A stretch of DNA of 53,274 nucleotides from Planctomycetota bacterium (GCA_013349615.1 DUZJ01000015.1:1-53274); one strand, 5' to 3'; shown: positions 35,419 to 44,952, counted from the first letter of the stretch. Numbers and translations: made by a program. The notes: a model not told the origin generated them from the letters alone.

Positions 35419-36231
35419 TCACCGCCCATAATACGAGCTATACGTCTTATCATTTTCCCAGACCGTAACGCAGTGCAGTCCGGCATTTTGCCTGACCTCG
35501 CCGAATTTGCCCACAAGTTTGTTCCACGCAAAGACCGCAATATTTTCTACCGTCGGGTTCGTCCTGCCGAACTCGGCAACGTCCACATTCAGGTTCTTGT
35601 GGTCCACAATCTGTATAAGCTCCTCGTCCACTATTCTTTCAAAGACACCTGCGCGGAAAACCTCTTTGTCCTCTGACGCCTTTATCGTAACCTCAACAAT
35701 ATAGTTATGCCCGTGCCCCGAAGGGTTTGCACATTTGCCGAAAACCTCAAAATTCCGTTCCTCGGAAAACTCTTCGTTCCAGAGCTTATGCGTCGCCGCA
35801 AATTCAAACTTCTCGCTAAAATAAATCATTTTGCAGTCCCTCGACTCTATCGTCACTTTTCTGAAAGGATTCAGCCTCAGGCTCAATTGGCTTATCCTCG
35901 CCGTTCCAAACTTATCAGACAATTGTCCCCAGCCGGATTTCAAAAGCTCGGCTATCTCGAAAAACCCGATATGTTCGCCCTGCCGAAACGCTTTTCTTAT
36001 TCGCTCGGCGAAAATCGGCACCACGAATTCGCGGACCTTCCTGTCGATATCGAAAACGTTAACAACAAAACCCGTGGCAGGCTCAACTTCGCCGGCCAGT
36101 TCTACGAATAATTCGAAAAATATTGACAAGCCTTCCCCCGTTGGCCGCGATGCAAAGGAATTAGAGCCTTCGATGTCCTCCGTCAAAAAAGGGTTAATCG
36201 AAAATCGTACCTGCCTCCCCGCTTTATGCAT
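35419..36231 (-). CDS. Two-domain 6-pyruvoyltetrahydropterin synthase/QueD family protein
   Basis: About 270 residues from the ATG at 36231 (GAGGGG 9 bases upstream). The C-terminal half, residues about 138-268, is a complete PTPS: FEFAATHKLWNEEFSEERNF supplies the first zinc His, CANPSGHGHNYIVEV the catalytic Cys and the HGH zinc ligands, and VDHKNLNVDVAEF the His/Asp pair. The CxNPxGHGHNY form resembles the biopterin-type enzyme more than bacterial QueD. Residues about 8-130 look like a second PTPS-fold domain that lacks the zinc histidines. It follows GTP cyclohydrolase I by 51 bases, so it very likely uses 7,8-dihydroneopterin triphosphate. Confidence 0.85.
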   Translation of the reverse strand: MHKAGRQVRFSINPFLTEDIEGSNSFASRPTGEGLSIFFELFVELAGEVEPATGFVVNVFDIDRKVREFVVPIFAERIRKAFRQGEHIGFFEIAELLKSGWGQLSDKFGTARISQLSLRLNPFRKVTIESRDCKMIYFSEKFEFAATHKLWNEEFSEERNFEVFGKCANPSGHGHNYIVEVTIKASEDKEVFRAGVFERIVDEELIQIVDHKNLNVDVAEFGRTNPTVENIAVFAWNKLVGKFGEVRQNAGLHCVTVWENDKTYSSYYGR

Positions 36232-36282
36232 AAACAAAATCCCCTCTTTAATTTCCTTCTCTGCGCTCCCAGCGGTTAATTG

Positions 36283-36861
36283 CTACTTGTGCAGCAGGCT
36301 CATAACCTCGTTTCGGGTTTTCGGGTCTCTCTTGAATATCCCGCGAACTGCCGATGTCACCATTACCGAGCCGGGTTTCTTTATCCCGCGGATTGTCATA
36401 CAGCTATGCGAAGCTTCCAGCACCACCGCAACGCCCTGTGTTTTCAGGTTATTCATTATAAAGTCGGCTATCTGGTACGTAAGCCTTTCCTGGGCCTGAA
36501 GTCGGCGGGCAAAACAATCCACAATTCGTGCTAATTTACTGACACCGAGAATCGCTCCCGAAGGCAGGTAAGCAACATGCGCCGAGCCGATAAAAGGCAT
36601 CAGATGGTGCTCGCAAATACTGTAAAAAGGGATGTCACGCAGAAGAACAATTTCGTCATAATTTTCGGAAAAAACACTGCGAAGATGCTTTTTAGGGTCT
36701 TCCTGCATCCCTGCCAACAGTTCGGCATACATTCTTGCCACCCGCTCCGGCGTTTCCTTTAGACCCTCACGCTCAGCGTCTTCGCCGACCGCCAGAAGTA
36801 TTTCCCTGACCGCTTTCTCAATCCGTTTGTTATCTACACTCGTTTTGCCTTTATCGCTCAT
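36283..36861 (-). CDS. folE: GTP cyclohydrolase I
   Basis: Converts GTP to 7,8-dihydroneopterin triphosphate, the entry into folate, biopterin and queuosine synthesis. The 192-residue protein has [20 protein letters not shown], the zinc ligands in [20 protein letters not shown], and [40 protein letters not shown] with the third ligand Cys. AAAGG precedes the ATG. Together with the PTPS gene behind it and pepA ahead, it is part of a long minus-strand run. Confidence 0.96.
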   Translation of the reverse strand: MSDKGKTSVDNKRIEKAVREILLAVGEDAEREGLKETPERVARMYAELLAGMQEDPKKHLRSVFSENYDEIVLLRDIPFYSICEHHLMPFIGSAHVAYLPSGAILGVSKLARIVDCFARRLQAQERLTYQIADFIMNNLKTQGVAVVLEASHSCMTIRGIKKPGSVMVTSAVRGIFKRDPKTRNEVMSLLHK

Positions 36862-36922
36862 CTCTTTGACCTTTTTATGACCAAAAGTTAGAAATCAGAT
36901 GTCAGTTTTCTGTCCTCTGTCC

Positions 36923-38470
36923 TCATTTTGCTGCCACACTCATAAGGTAACTCGTCAACACCCGCACTCCGAATCCGCTTGAGCCTTCGGCTGAATATTC
37001 CGTCGCCCTCTCGAAAAGCTCCGTACCTGCGATATCCAGATGTGCCCATTTTTTCTCGCCGACAAACTGTCTCAAAAAAGCTGCTGCCGTGCACGCGCCG
37101 CCCCACTTATTACCGATGTTTTTCAGGTCTGCTATCTTGCTCTTCATCTCTTTTGCATACTCATCCCCGCTCGGCATAGGCCAGACCTTCTCACCGCTGT
37201 CATCTGCCGCCCTTTGCAGTTGTTTTATCAGTCTTTTATCGTTACCCATCAGGCCTGCCTTATGGCTGCCAAGCGCGACCTTGCACGCGCCGGTCAATGT
37301 CGCTATATCAATGATAACGTCGCAGTTTTCCTTAACAGCGTAGTGGAGCGCGTCGCACAGTATCATCCTTCCCTCGGCGTCGGTATTCTGGACCTCAACC
37401 GTTTTGCCGCTGAAAGTCGTAATAATGTCACCCGGCCGATAGCTTGTACCGCTCGGCAAATTCTCCGCAGCGGGAATTATCCCGACGACTCTGGCGCCCA
37501 ATCCCAGTCCTGCCGCCGCTTTCATTATGCCTAACACCGCCACGCCGCCCGTTTTATCCAACTTCATCTGGTCCATATTTTCTGCCGGCTTAATACTTAT
37601 CCCGCCGGAATCGAATGTTATCGCTTTACCGACCAGACCAACCGTGGGAACGTGTGGGCCGACTCGGCTCGCTGGAGTATATCTCAGCACTATCAGCCGG
37701 GGCTTATTTTGCGAGCCGGAACCTACTGCTAATATCCCGTTCATCCTTTTTGCTGCCAATTGCTTTTCGTCAAAAACCGTACAGCTTAAGCTCTTGAATC
37801 CGCGGGCCAGCTCCTTCGCAGCCGCTGCCAATTTAGCCGGATTTATTACGTTCGCCGGACGGTTCATCAATGTCCTTGCATAGCTTTGCGCTTTGCCGAT
37901 AACGGCCCCGCTCGAAAGTCCCTTGTTTAATTTTCTTGTTTTAGACGAATCGGAATCTATCACCTCGACGCCGAGTCGGCCCAATCGCCCGTCTTCGCTC
38001 TTGGTAACATACTCATCATACCGATAGCTGCCGAAATATGTCCCTTCAGCCATAGCCTGTCCCATCGTCCCTAAGTCAAACCGTCCGCCGAAGGCCCTGT
38101 GCAGCCCCAGGCTGATGGTTTCCGCTTTCATTGATACCGCCTTATTGGCCGTGTTGGCCGCCGCCTTGCGGATGGTATCCAGAGTCGTCTTTTTCCTTTC
38201 GCCTAAGCCGACCAGCAGTATGCGCTTGGCGCCTATATTACCATTACCGTAAACAATTGCGCTGGTTCCTTCCTTTCCCTTGAAATCGCCTAATTTAATC
38301 AATCGCTCAATCGCACCATCGAGTTTCCTGTCCAGTTCTGCGCTCACTTTGTCTAATATTTTGGCGTCGCTGAATTGCCCCAGCGCAAGCAGCTCTGTTT
38401 CGCATTTGCCAAAATCAACCGTTCGCGCCCTCACCTCGACTTCAATAATCTCTCTCATTTTTTTACCCAT
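36923..38470 (-). CDS. pepA: Leucyl aminopeptidase (M17)
   Basis: A 515-residue cytosolic metallopeptidase. The C-terminal catalytic domain carries VGKAITFDSGGISIKPAENM, DKTGGVAVLG and the diagnostic NTDAEGRMILCDALHYA, which provide the two-metal Lys, Asp and Glu ligands. The N-terminal domain (about 1-190) is the less conserved macro-like regulator. The ATG at 38470 is 7 bases downstream of the prfB stop; a second ATG four codons on is possible. It trims N-terminal residues from peptides. Confidence 0.95.
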   Translation of the reverse strand: MGKKMREIIEVEVRARTVDFGKCETELLALGQFSDAKILDKVSAELDRKLDGAIERLIKLGDFKGKEGTSAIVYGNGNIGAKRILLVGLGERKKTTLDTIRKAAANTANKAVSMKAETISLGLHRAFGGRFDLGTMGQAMAEGTYFGSYRYDEYVTKSEDGRLGRLGVEVIDSDSSKTRKLNKGLSSGAVIGKAQSYARTLMNRPANVINPAKLAAAAKELARGFKSLSCTVFDEKQLAAKRMNGILAVGSGSQNKPRLIVLRYTPASRVGPHVPTVGLVGKAITFDSGGISIKPAENMDQMKLDKTGGVAVLGIMKAAAGLGLGARVVGIIPAAENLPSGTSYRPGDIITTFSGKTVEVQNTDAEGRMILCDALHYAVKENCDVIIDIATLTGACKVALGSHKAGLMGNDKRLIKQLQRAADDSGEKVWPMPSGDEYAKEMKSKIADLKNIGNKWGGACTAAAFLRQFVGEKKWAHLDIAGTELFERATEYSAEGSSGFGVRVLTSYLMSVAAK

Positions 38471-38477
38471 TCACTGT

Positions 38478-39591
38478 TTACTTGTTTTTGTTCTTGGCCC
38501 GATGCCGGAGATAGCTTTCGATAAAGCCGACGAGTTCGCCGTCTAATACCGCGTCCACCTTGCCCGTCTGAAAGTTGGTTCGATGGTCCTTAACCATTTG
38601 ATAAGGCTGCAGCACATAACTTCGTATCTGATTTCCCCAGGCGATTTCGCCCTTCTCGCTATACAGTCTCGCCAGCTCAGCGTCGCGTTTTTGCTGTTCG
38701 AGCATATATAATTTTGCCTTCAGTACCTTCATCGCCTGCGACCGGTTTTTATGCTGGCTTCTTTCGTTTTGGCATTGCACCACGATACCGGTCGGCTCAT
38801 GTGTAATCCGCACTGCTGAGCTTACCTTATTGACATGCTGCCCACCGGCCCCGCTGGCACGGTAAAAGTCAATACGCAAATCGTCTTCATTTATTTCAAT
38901 ATCGGCATCGTCGTCGAATTCGGGAATACAATCCACCGCCGCAAAACTCGTATGTCGCCGCTTATTTGAATCGAACGGACTTATCCGTACAAGCCGATGC
39001 ACACCCGTCTCGCACGACAGTTTCCCGTATGCAAAAGGCCCGCTCACCCGCAGTGTTATTGACCGTATTCCCGTCTCTTCTCCCGGCGTAATATCGAGCT
39101 CCCGGATCTTGTATTTGTTTTTTTCGAAGTATCGGCTGTACATTCGAAGAAGCATATTGGCCCAATCGCAGCTTTCTGTCCCCCCGGCCCCCGCGTGAAT
39201 ACTGAAGAAGCAGTTCTTCATATCGTCCGGCTGGGACAGCAGCCCCGACAATTCGATTTGCTCACACTTTTTTATCAGGTTTACCAGGCCTTCTTCTAAT
39301 TGTATCAGCTCGTCCTCATCTGACTCAGCCTCAGCCAGCTCGAACAGCTCTCTCAGGTCTTCGGCCTCGTGCTGGATTTCTTCCACCGGCTCAATCACTG
39401 ATTTAAGGGTGCTTAGTTGGGAGACTACGGATTGGGCTGCATCCGGATTGTCCCAGAACCCCGCACCGTACATCTTATTTTCCAGCTTTCCGAGGGCGGT
39501 TTTCTTATTGGACAAGTCAAAGCCAGTCCCGGATTTTTTCAACCCGGGCCGTTAGCTTTTGTATCGCTGTCCTTAATTCTGCTGCTTCCAT
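38478..39591 (-). CDS. prfB: Peptide chain release factor 2, expressed by +1 frameshift
   Basis: About 370 residues in two frames. The first, from the ATG at 39591, reads MEAAELRTAIQKLTARVEKI then RDWL and a TGA. The main frame continues DLSNKKTALGKLENKM to the stop at 38478. The distance between start and stop is 3n+1 bases, as expected for one +1 shift at CTTTGAC. The core has the SPF stop-codon anticodon (RISPFDSNKRRHTSF) and GAGGQHVNK, the GGQ loop that hydrolyses peptidyl-tRNA. RF2 reads UGA, so it controls its own synthesis through the internal UGA. Two 28-base repeats lie directly before the ATG. Confidence 0.95.
39516..39522 (-). promoter_or_regulatory. prfB: Programmed +1 frameshift site of prfB
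   Basis: On the coding strand the site is CTT TGA C, the classical RF2 slippery sequence with the in-frame UGA at 39519-39517. The upstream bases ATCCGGGACTGG include a short purine stretch that may pair weakly with 16S rRNA; the strong AGGGGG of Escherichia coli is absent. When RF2 is scarce, ribosomes pause at the UGA and shift to read GAC. Confidence 0.93.
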
Positions 39592-39595
39592 ATAT

Positions 39596-39651
39596 TCTGT
39601 CCTCTGTCTTCTGTTTTCTGTCTTCTGTCCTCTGTCTTCTGTTTTCTGTCT
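39596..39651. repeat. Perfect 2 x 28-bp tandem repeat in the prfB leader
   Basis: Two identical 28-base units (39596-39623 and 39624-39651) made of CTGTCYT-like heptads, followed by a degenerate third. On the prfB strand they are purine-rich (AGACAGAAAACAGAAGACAG then AGGACAGA) and the last AGAGG lies 9 bases before the ATG, so the ribosome site of prfB is part of the repeat. Similar heptads recur near 36900, 52745 and 53035. Confidence 0.85.
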
Positions 39652-39817
39652 TCTATCTTCTGTCCTCTTGTCCTTATACCACATCCCCCAAAAGTATGCA
39701 ACTTGCCATTTTATCATATCGGGTATTTTCGTTTGGCCATAACCGCCACGCCGATGCAAAACGACGGGTGGCAGCCTCAAGCCCTTCCGCAACAGTAACT
39801 GATTAACAACTCACCAA

Positions 39818-41611
39818 TCAACCGCTCACCAATTTCGCTTTCTCCAAATGCCCCAGCAGATAATCCTTCCCCGGCCCGCCTAAATGTTCCCACGGCAGAA
39901 TTTCCTCACGCCCAAATTCTCTCTCTGCGAGCTTTTCAACATCCATCCCGAACTTCTCAAACGCCTTTTGCCAGAGCATATAGTCGAAGCACTCGTCCCA
40001 CAAATCGAACCTCGCACCATTCCGCCACGCCGTTTCGATAACGTCGCACAGCCGCCTGTCGCCTCTACCCATCGCCGACTCCAGTACGCTGAGTTCTATA
40101 TTGTGGAACTTGAACTGCAAAAATCTTGCACGCAGTTTTCTTTTCTCGTCCAGTATTATCTTTTTTGCCTGCTCGAAATACGATTTCGGTTTTTGCCCGA
40201 GCCACCCGAACGGCGTATGCGCCTTCGGAACGAGCCAGCTTATGGTAATGTTGATTTGGCCCGTCTTACCGTCAACCTTTTTACGAACTTTCGCCAATTG
40301 AAACGACAGATGCACAATTTGTTTTATATCTTCTTCGCTTTCACCGGGCAGACCGACCATAAAGTATAGTTTCAATCGCTGCCACCCGGCTCGGTAAGCC
40401 GCCTCCGCCGCTGCAAACAGGTCCTCATCTTTAAGCGGCTTATTGATAATCTGCCTCAGTTTTTCACCGGCCGCTTCAATCGCGATTGTCAGCCCGCTTT
40501 TTCTAACCGAGCTCAGTGATTCAGCAAGTCCCGCTATCGCTGATTGCTCAACCCGAAGACTCGGCAGTGACAGCCCGACGTATTTATCTCGAAAGTATGC
40601 CTGCAGCCCGCCGACTAATTCTTCGAGCTTCGGATAATCTGCGGTTGACAGACTCAGCAGGCTGACCGTATCGAATCCCGTTGCCTCGTAGCAGGCCTTT
40701 GCAATATCTATAATTCTTTCGACACTGCGGCATCGAATTGGTCTCCTGCAGAAGCTCGCCTTGCAAAACCTGCATCGCCCCGGACAGCCGCGCATAATCT
40801 CAACGCTCACTCGTTCATGAACAGCCTTGGTAAATGGAACTATCGGCCGAAGCGGGGCGGCGGCGTTTTCAAAATCCTCCACCACCGCATTTTTGAATCC
40901 ACGCCGCAGCTCAGGCATACTCGACTGAAACGATTTTACCTTTGCTCCGTCATATTCAAACTCATACAGGCCCGGAACATAAGTCCAATCGAATTTTTGC
41001 GCAGCAGCAAACAGGATTTCTCTTTTTGTTGCCCCAGACTGTTTTTGGCCCTTAACTAACTCGACCAGCTTAACAACGGTTTCTTCACCTTCGCCGAGCA
41101 CAAACAGGTCAACGAACTCAGCCAGGGGTTCACAGCAGTTTGTCTGCCCGCCTCCTGCTATCACCAATGGCTCGTTTTCGCTTCTATTACTGCTGCGGAC
41201 ATTCAGGCCGCCCAGGTCGAGCATATTAAGCACATTGCTGTAGCACAATTCGTTGGTTAAGCTAAAGCCGACGATATCAAAACTTTTTAGTGGTGCTTTC
41301 GATTCCAGGCTAAACAGTGCAATCTTTTTCTCGCGTAGTATTTTTTCAGCGTCAATCCACGGCGCAAAAACCCGTTCAGCGGCCACACCTTCCATTTTGT
41401 TGATAACATCGTAAACAATCTTCAGCCCTGAATAACTCATCGCCACTTCGTAAACATCCGGAAAGCACAGCGCGACCGTCAGGCTGCATTGCGCCGCCTC
41501 TTTTTTGATTTGATTTATCTCACCGCCGATGTATCTGCTCGGCCTGCGAACAAATGGCAGAAAATCACGCTCTACACGCTCGGCCAATATTGTTACTTCT
41601 TTATTATTCAC
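39818..41611 (-). CDS. TIGR03960 family B12-binding-like radical SAM protein
   Basis: A 597-residue protein that opens ILAERVERDFLPFVRRPSRY and IGGEINQIKK, then a cobalamin-binding-like domain (about 45-200, with AMSYSGLKIVYDVINKM and FSLTNELCYSNVLNMLDL). The radical SAM core follows: MRGCPGRCRFCKASF holds the CxxxCxxC cluster ligands. Members often occur next to TIGR03936 (DUF2344) domains linked to rRNA/tRNA or cofactor chemistry, but no such partner is in this window. Start is a GTG at 41611. Function unknown; the family call is firm. Confidence 0.85.
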   Translation of the reverse strand: MNNKEVTILAERVERDFLPFVRRPSRYIGGEINQIKKEAAQCSLTVALCFPDVYEVAMSYSGLKIVYDVINKMEGVAAERVFAPWIDAEKILREKKIALFSLESKAPLKSFDIVGFSLTNELCYSNVLNMLDLGGLNVRSSNRSENEPLVIAGGGQTNCCEPLAEFVDLFVLGEGEETVVKLVELVKGQKQSGATKREILFAAAQKFDWTYVPGLYEFEYDGAKVKSFQSSMPELRRGFKNAVVEDFENAAAPLRPIVPFTKAVHERVSVEIMRGCPGRCRFCKASFCRRPIRCRSVERIIDIAKACYEATGFDTVSLLSLSTADYPKLEELVGGLQAYFRDKYVGLSLPSLRVEQSAIAGLAESLSSVRKSGLTIAIEAAGEKLRQIINKPLKDEDLFAAAEAAYRAGWQRLKLYFMVGLPGESEEDIKQIVHLSFQLAKVRKKVDGKTGQINITISWLVPKAHTPFGWLGQKPKSYFEQAKKIILDEKRKLRARFLQFKFHNIELSVLESAMGRGDRRLCDVIETAWRNGARFDLWDECFDYMLWQKAFEKFGMDVEKLAEREFGREEILPWEHLGGPGKDYLLGHLEKAKLVSG

Positions 41612-41625
41612 AACGGCATTATAAA

Positions 41626-41685
41626 TTGATTATTGATTATTTTCTATTGATTATTGTCCGGTTATCAATTACCAGTTACCAATTG
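41626..41685. repeat. A+T-rich short direct repeats
   Basis: TTGATTATT occurs three times (41626, 41633 and 41647), followed by TTACCAGTTACCAATTG, in the gap between the divergent radical SAM and apbE genes. It resembles intergenic sequence near 52973 (GGTTATTGGTAATTG). Promoters for both genes must lie in or next to it; no consensus could be assigned with confidence. Confidence 0.55.
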
Positions 41686-41705
41686 TTATGTGTCGAAAGG
41701 TGTTT

Positions 41706-42785
41706 ATGAAAAAGAAAAGTCGTCGGCTTGCAATTGGCATTATTGTCGCAGTCTCTTTGCTTGCGGTCTTGTATGTTTCCTGGCCTAAGAAGCGCATCGA
41801 AGCCGATAGTGGCTATCGGCTGGTTATGGGGACATTCGCCCATCTCAAGGCCGTCTCTTATGACACGGACACGGCAAAGAAATGTATCGAGACCGCTTTT
41901 ACAGAAATTCAAAAAGTTGATGACCTGATGAGCGGTTATAAAAGCGACTCGGAAATAAGTAAGGTGAGCCGGGACGCATTCAAGGGGCCGGTCAAAGTCA
42001 GCAGGTCGACATTCGAGGTCTTGCAGAAAAGCGCCGAGTTTAGCAGGCTTTCAGAAGGCGCGTTTGATATAACTATTGGGCCGCTCACCGAGCTTTGGCG
42101 GTCGGCGGCCGAGGCAAATTCCGTCCCCACCGATGCCGAGCTTGAGCAGGCCCGCTCGAAAGTCGGCTATGAAAAACTCTTCCTCGACGCGAACGAATTG
42201 ACTGTGCGATTCGCCGTTGACGGTATGAAGCTGGATTTAGGCGGCATAGCGAAAGGATACGCAATCGACAGGGCAATTGAGGCAATGCAAACAGGTGGGG
42301 CTATCGGCGGAATGGTCGATGTCGGCGGCGACATTCGATGCTTTGGACTGCCCCGCCGGGACAGAGACACCTGGCGAATCGGACTGCAGAAACCCACACA
42401 AATCGAAAACGGAGGACCAAATCACCTTGTTGGTGCAGGTCAGGTTTTGCTCGTCTTGAAATTGGAAAACGCCGCCGTCGCTACAAGTGGAGGGTATCGG
42501 CGGTTCGTTTTGATAGAAGGCAAAAAATATAGCCACATCATGGACAGTAGGACAGCGGCCGGAGCGGAGGCTTTGTCAAGCGCAACTATTATTTCGCAAA
42601 ATGCAACTGATGCCGACGCCCTGGCGACTGCGGTCAGCGTCCTGGGAGCAGAAAAAGGAATTGCCTTAATCGAGAAAACACCAAAAACCGAGGCAATTCT
42701 TATAACTCCACCACCCGAATATCAGCTTATCAAGACCACCGGCGCTGAAAAACATATAAAACCGGATTCCCCCGTTACCGAGTGA
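41706..42785 (+). CDS. apbE: FAD:protein FMN transferase
   Basis: About 359 residues from the ATG at 41706, which has GAAAGG upstream. An N-terminal membrane anchor (LAIGIIVAVSLLAVLYVSW) places the enzyme outside the inner membrane. The ApbE fold shows YRLVMGTFAHLKAVSYD, LDLGGIAKGYAIDRAIEAM and the late YSHIMDSRTAAGAEALSSAT, where Asp binds Mg. It attaches FMN through a phosphodiester bond to a Thr in the S/T-G-A-T-like motif of RnfG and RnfD, both encoded 4-6 kb downstream on the other strand. Its presence next to the rnf cluster makes this the likely role. Confidence 0.93.
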   Translation: MKKKSRRLAIGIIVAVSLLAVLYVSWPKKRIEADSGYRLVMGTFAHLKAVSYDTDTAKKCIETAFTEIQKVDDLMSGYKSDSEISKVSRDAFKGPVKVSRSTFEVLQKSAEFSRLSEGAFDITIGPLTELWRSAAEANSVPTDAELEQARSKVGYEKLFLDANELTVRFAVDGMKLDLGGIAKGYAIDRAIEAMQTGGAIGGMVDVGGDIRCFGLPRRDRDTWRIGLQKPTQIENGGPNHLVGAGQVLLVLKLENAAVATSGGYRRFVLIEGKKYSHIMDSRTAAGAEALSSATIISQNATDADALATAVSVLGAEKGIALIEKTPKTEAILITPPPEYQLIKTTGAEKHIKPDSPVTE

Positions 42786-42947
42786 CAAGCTGCGAAGCTT
42801 TTGGTAGTATAGACATTATGGAAATGGTTCAAAAATATTGCCTCTCTCAGTCGGAAGACATCAATGGTTGAACAACGCAGGAACGTTATGACGCTCAATT
42901 TTGAAAGAAACCGGACTTTGTAAATTTATTTAATACTGGAGGTTTAT

Positions 42948-43988
42948 ATGGTTCGCAAAAGAAAATCATGGTTTGTTTGGTCCAATTCTGGAATTGTCAT
43001 AGTGCTTTTGTTGGCAATTCGGCCCGCTGCACTTTGCCTGGCCTCAAAGCGCGCAGTTGACCCTTATTCTCAAAACCGCAAGCTCGGACGCGGCGTAAAC
43101 ATCATCGGCTACGACCCTATATGGCGCTCAATGGACAGGGCACGCTTCAAGGTGAGCTATTTCCGAATGATTAAGGACGCCGGCTTTAGCACCGTGCGAA
43201 TCAATCTGCATCCTTTCCGACACATGGACAAGGATAAAAACTACACCCTCCGTGATTCCTGGTGGAAGGTTTTGGACTGGGCCGTTGAGAACGCCTTAAA
43301 AAATGACCTAATGGTCATACTGGATATGCACGAATTCGGTGCAATGGGCAAAGAGCCGGAGCAAAACAAGGACAGGTTCCTGGCTTTTTGGCGTCAAGTT
43401 TCCGAACGGCTAAAGGATGCGCCTGACAGCGTCCTGTTCGAGATACTAAATGAGCCCAGCCGAAAACTGACTGCCCAAATGTGGCATAAGTATTTCCGTC
43501 AGGCCCTGGCCATCATCCGCAGGACAAATCCGACCCGCACAGTCATCATCGGCCCCGCCCATTACAATTCCATCGGCCAGCTCCACACCTTGGACCTTCC
43601 CGAAGACGACCGCAACATCATTTTGACTGTCCACTACTACTCACCTATGGACTTCACCCATCAGGGTGCCTCCTGGGCAGGCCGAAAAGATAAGACCGGC
43701 GTCGAGTGGAAGGGGACCGATGAAGAAAAAGCGGCCGTCGAACGCGATTTCGCTAAGGCCCAGGCCTGGGCAAAGGAACACAAAAGGCCCGTCTTCCTCG
43801 GCGAATTCGGCGTCTATGACAAAGCGCCGTTGGAATCTCGCCTGCGCTATCTAAAGTTTGTAACTCGGACAATGGAAAAATTCGGTTGGAGCTGGGCGTA
43901 TTGGCAGTTTGACAGTGACTTCATCCTTTATGACGTCCGCAAAGAGAAGTGGGTTGGGCCTGTCCGCGATGCACTAATACCAAATTAA
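42948..43988 (+). CDS. Secreted glycoside hydrolase family 5 (cellulase-like)
   Basis: A 346-residue exported enzyme with signal peptide (GIVIVLLLAIRPAALCLASK). The TIM barrel opens KLGRGVNIIGYDPIWRSMDR; the acid/base Glu is in VLFEILNEPSRKL and the nucleophile Glu in RPVFLGEFGVYDKAP, with HYYSPMDFTHQG and WSWAYWQFDSDF between and after, the standard GH5 pattern. It hydrolyses beta-1,4-linked glucan or mannan; which one is unclear. GGAGG lies 6 bases before the ATG. There is no dockerin on this one. Confidence 0.92.
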   Translation: MVRKRKSWFVWSNSGIVIVLLLAIRPAALCLASKRAVDPYSQNRKLGRGVNIIGYDPIWRSMDRARFKVSYFRMIKDAGFSTVRINLHPFRHMDKDKNYTLRDSWWKVLDWAVENALKNDLMVILDMHEFGAMGKEPEQNKDRFLAFWRQVSERLKDAPDSVLFEILNEPSRKLTAQMWHKYFRQALAIIRRTNPTRTVIIGPAHYNSIGQLHTLDLPEDDRNIILTVHYYSPMDFTHQGASWAGRKDKTGVEWKGTDEEKAAVERDFAKAQAWAKEHKRPVFLGEFGVYDKAPLESRLRYLKFVTRTMEKFGWSWAYWQFDSDFILYDVRKEKWVGPVRDALIPN

Positions 43989-44030
43989 GCAAGCCGCAAA
44001 CTTGTATCTGCTGTATGCCGGTCGCAATTG

Positions 44031-44909
44031 CTATTCTTTATTGTTTGCGATTGCAGCTTTTTTCGCGAGTACGCGTGGTTTGGGTGCGGATTTGCCGACA
44101 TAGATAATTACACCAGTCGGGCATTTGTTAAAGGCGGCTTCGGTTTCCTCGGTACGCTCGTATTTTTCGTAAGCTAAACGTGCCAGGTTGTCCTCCACTG
44201 TGAATTGCTCGCTCTTTTTCGCACAGATGCCGCAGCCGATACACCCGACTTTGCACATACCCCGTGTGCTCTTGCCGGCCTCTTTACTGCTGCACGCCAC
44301 TGTCATCATATTGTCCTGGCTGAAAGGAACCATTTCAATCAGATTGCGAGGACAGGTTCTTGAACACGCGCCGCAGCCGGTACATTTCGCATAGTCAACG
44401 GTGGCCAGACCATCAATGATGTCAAGGGCATCGAACCTGCAGGCCAGTGTGCAGTCACCGAACCCGAGGCAGCCGAATTTACACGCCTGAACATTGGCCA
44501 ACGCATTTGCGGCTGTGCACGTTGCTATCCCCTGGTATTTCGCATAATATGTTTTGTCTGCGGTCTGCGCACGGCAGTGCACTATCGGCCTTTCAGCAGG
44601 GCCGGAATCGCTGATTTGAAGGTTCAGTATACCTGCGATTTTAGCTGTTGTTTCTGGTCCGCCCGGTGCGCATCGGCCGAGCAGCTCCGGATTTTCTGAA
44701 ACTCCTTTCGCATATTGAGCGCAGCCGGCAAAACCGCAGGCGCCGCAGTTAAGATTTGGCAGGGCCTGCTGGATTTGCTCGATTTTCGGGTCAACCTCGA
44801 CCTTTAGCTTAACGCTGGCAATCAGAAGCACCACCGAAAACCCGCTTCCCAAACCCAGCATCGTCAGACCGGCCGGCCACGCGCTATTCCATAATTCCAA
44901 ATAATTCAT
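44031..44909 (-). CDS. rnfB: Rnf complex subunit RnfB (ferredoxin-type)
   Basis: A 292-residue iron-sulfur protein that accepts electrons from reduced ferredoxin. An N-terminal helix (AGLTMLGLGSGFSVVLLIAS) anchors it. The 4Fe-4S domain follows with Cys55, Cys58, Cys63 and Cys80 (CGACGFAGC and then GRCAPGG). Three further Cys clusters come after it: CKFGCLGFGDCTLACRFDA, CTGCGACSRTCPRNLIEM and CKVGCIGCGICAKKSE. The last gene of the rnf cluster, 43 bases after rnfA. Confidence 0.94.
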   Translation of the reverse strand: MNYLELWNSAWPAGLTMLGLGSGFSVVLLIASVKLKVEVDPKIEQIQQALPNLNCGACGFAGCAQYAKGVSENPELLGRCAPGGPETTAKIAGILNLQISDSGPAERPIVHCRAQTADKTYYAKYQGIATCTAANALANVQACKFGCLGFGDCTLACRFDALDIIDGLATVDYAKCTGCGACSRTCPRNLIEMVPFSQDNMMTVACSSKEAGKSTRGMCKVGCIGCGICAKKSEQFTVEDNLARLAYEKYERTEETEAAFNKCPTGVIIYVGKSAPKPRVLAKKAAIANNKE

Positions 44910-44952
44910 TGGTCGTTGTCCGTTTTTCGCTGTCTTGTAACTACGAACTATA

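Noticed and set aside
39517-39792. A separate 91-codon gene upstream of prfB
   Set aside because: Its last 24 codons are the N-terminus of RF2 up to the frameshift stop; the part before is only translated tandem repeat.
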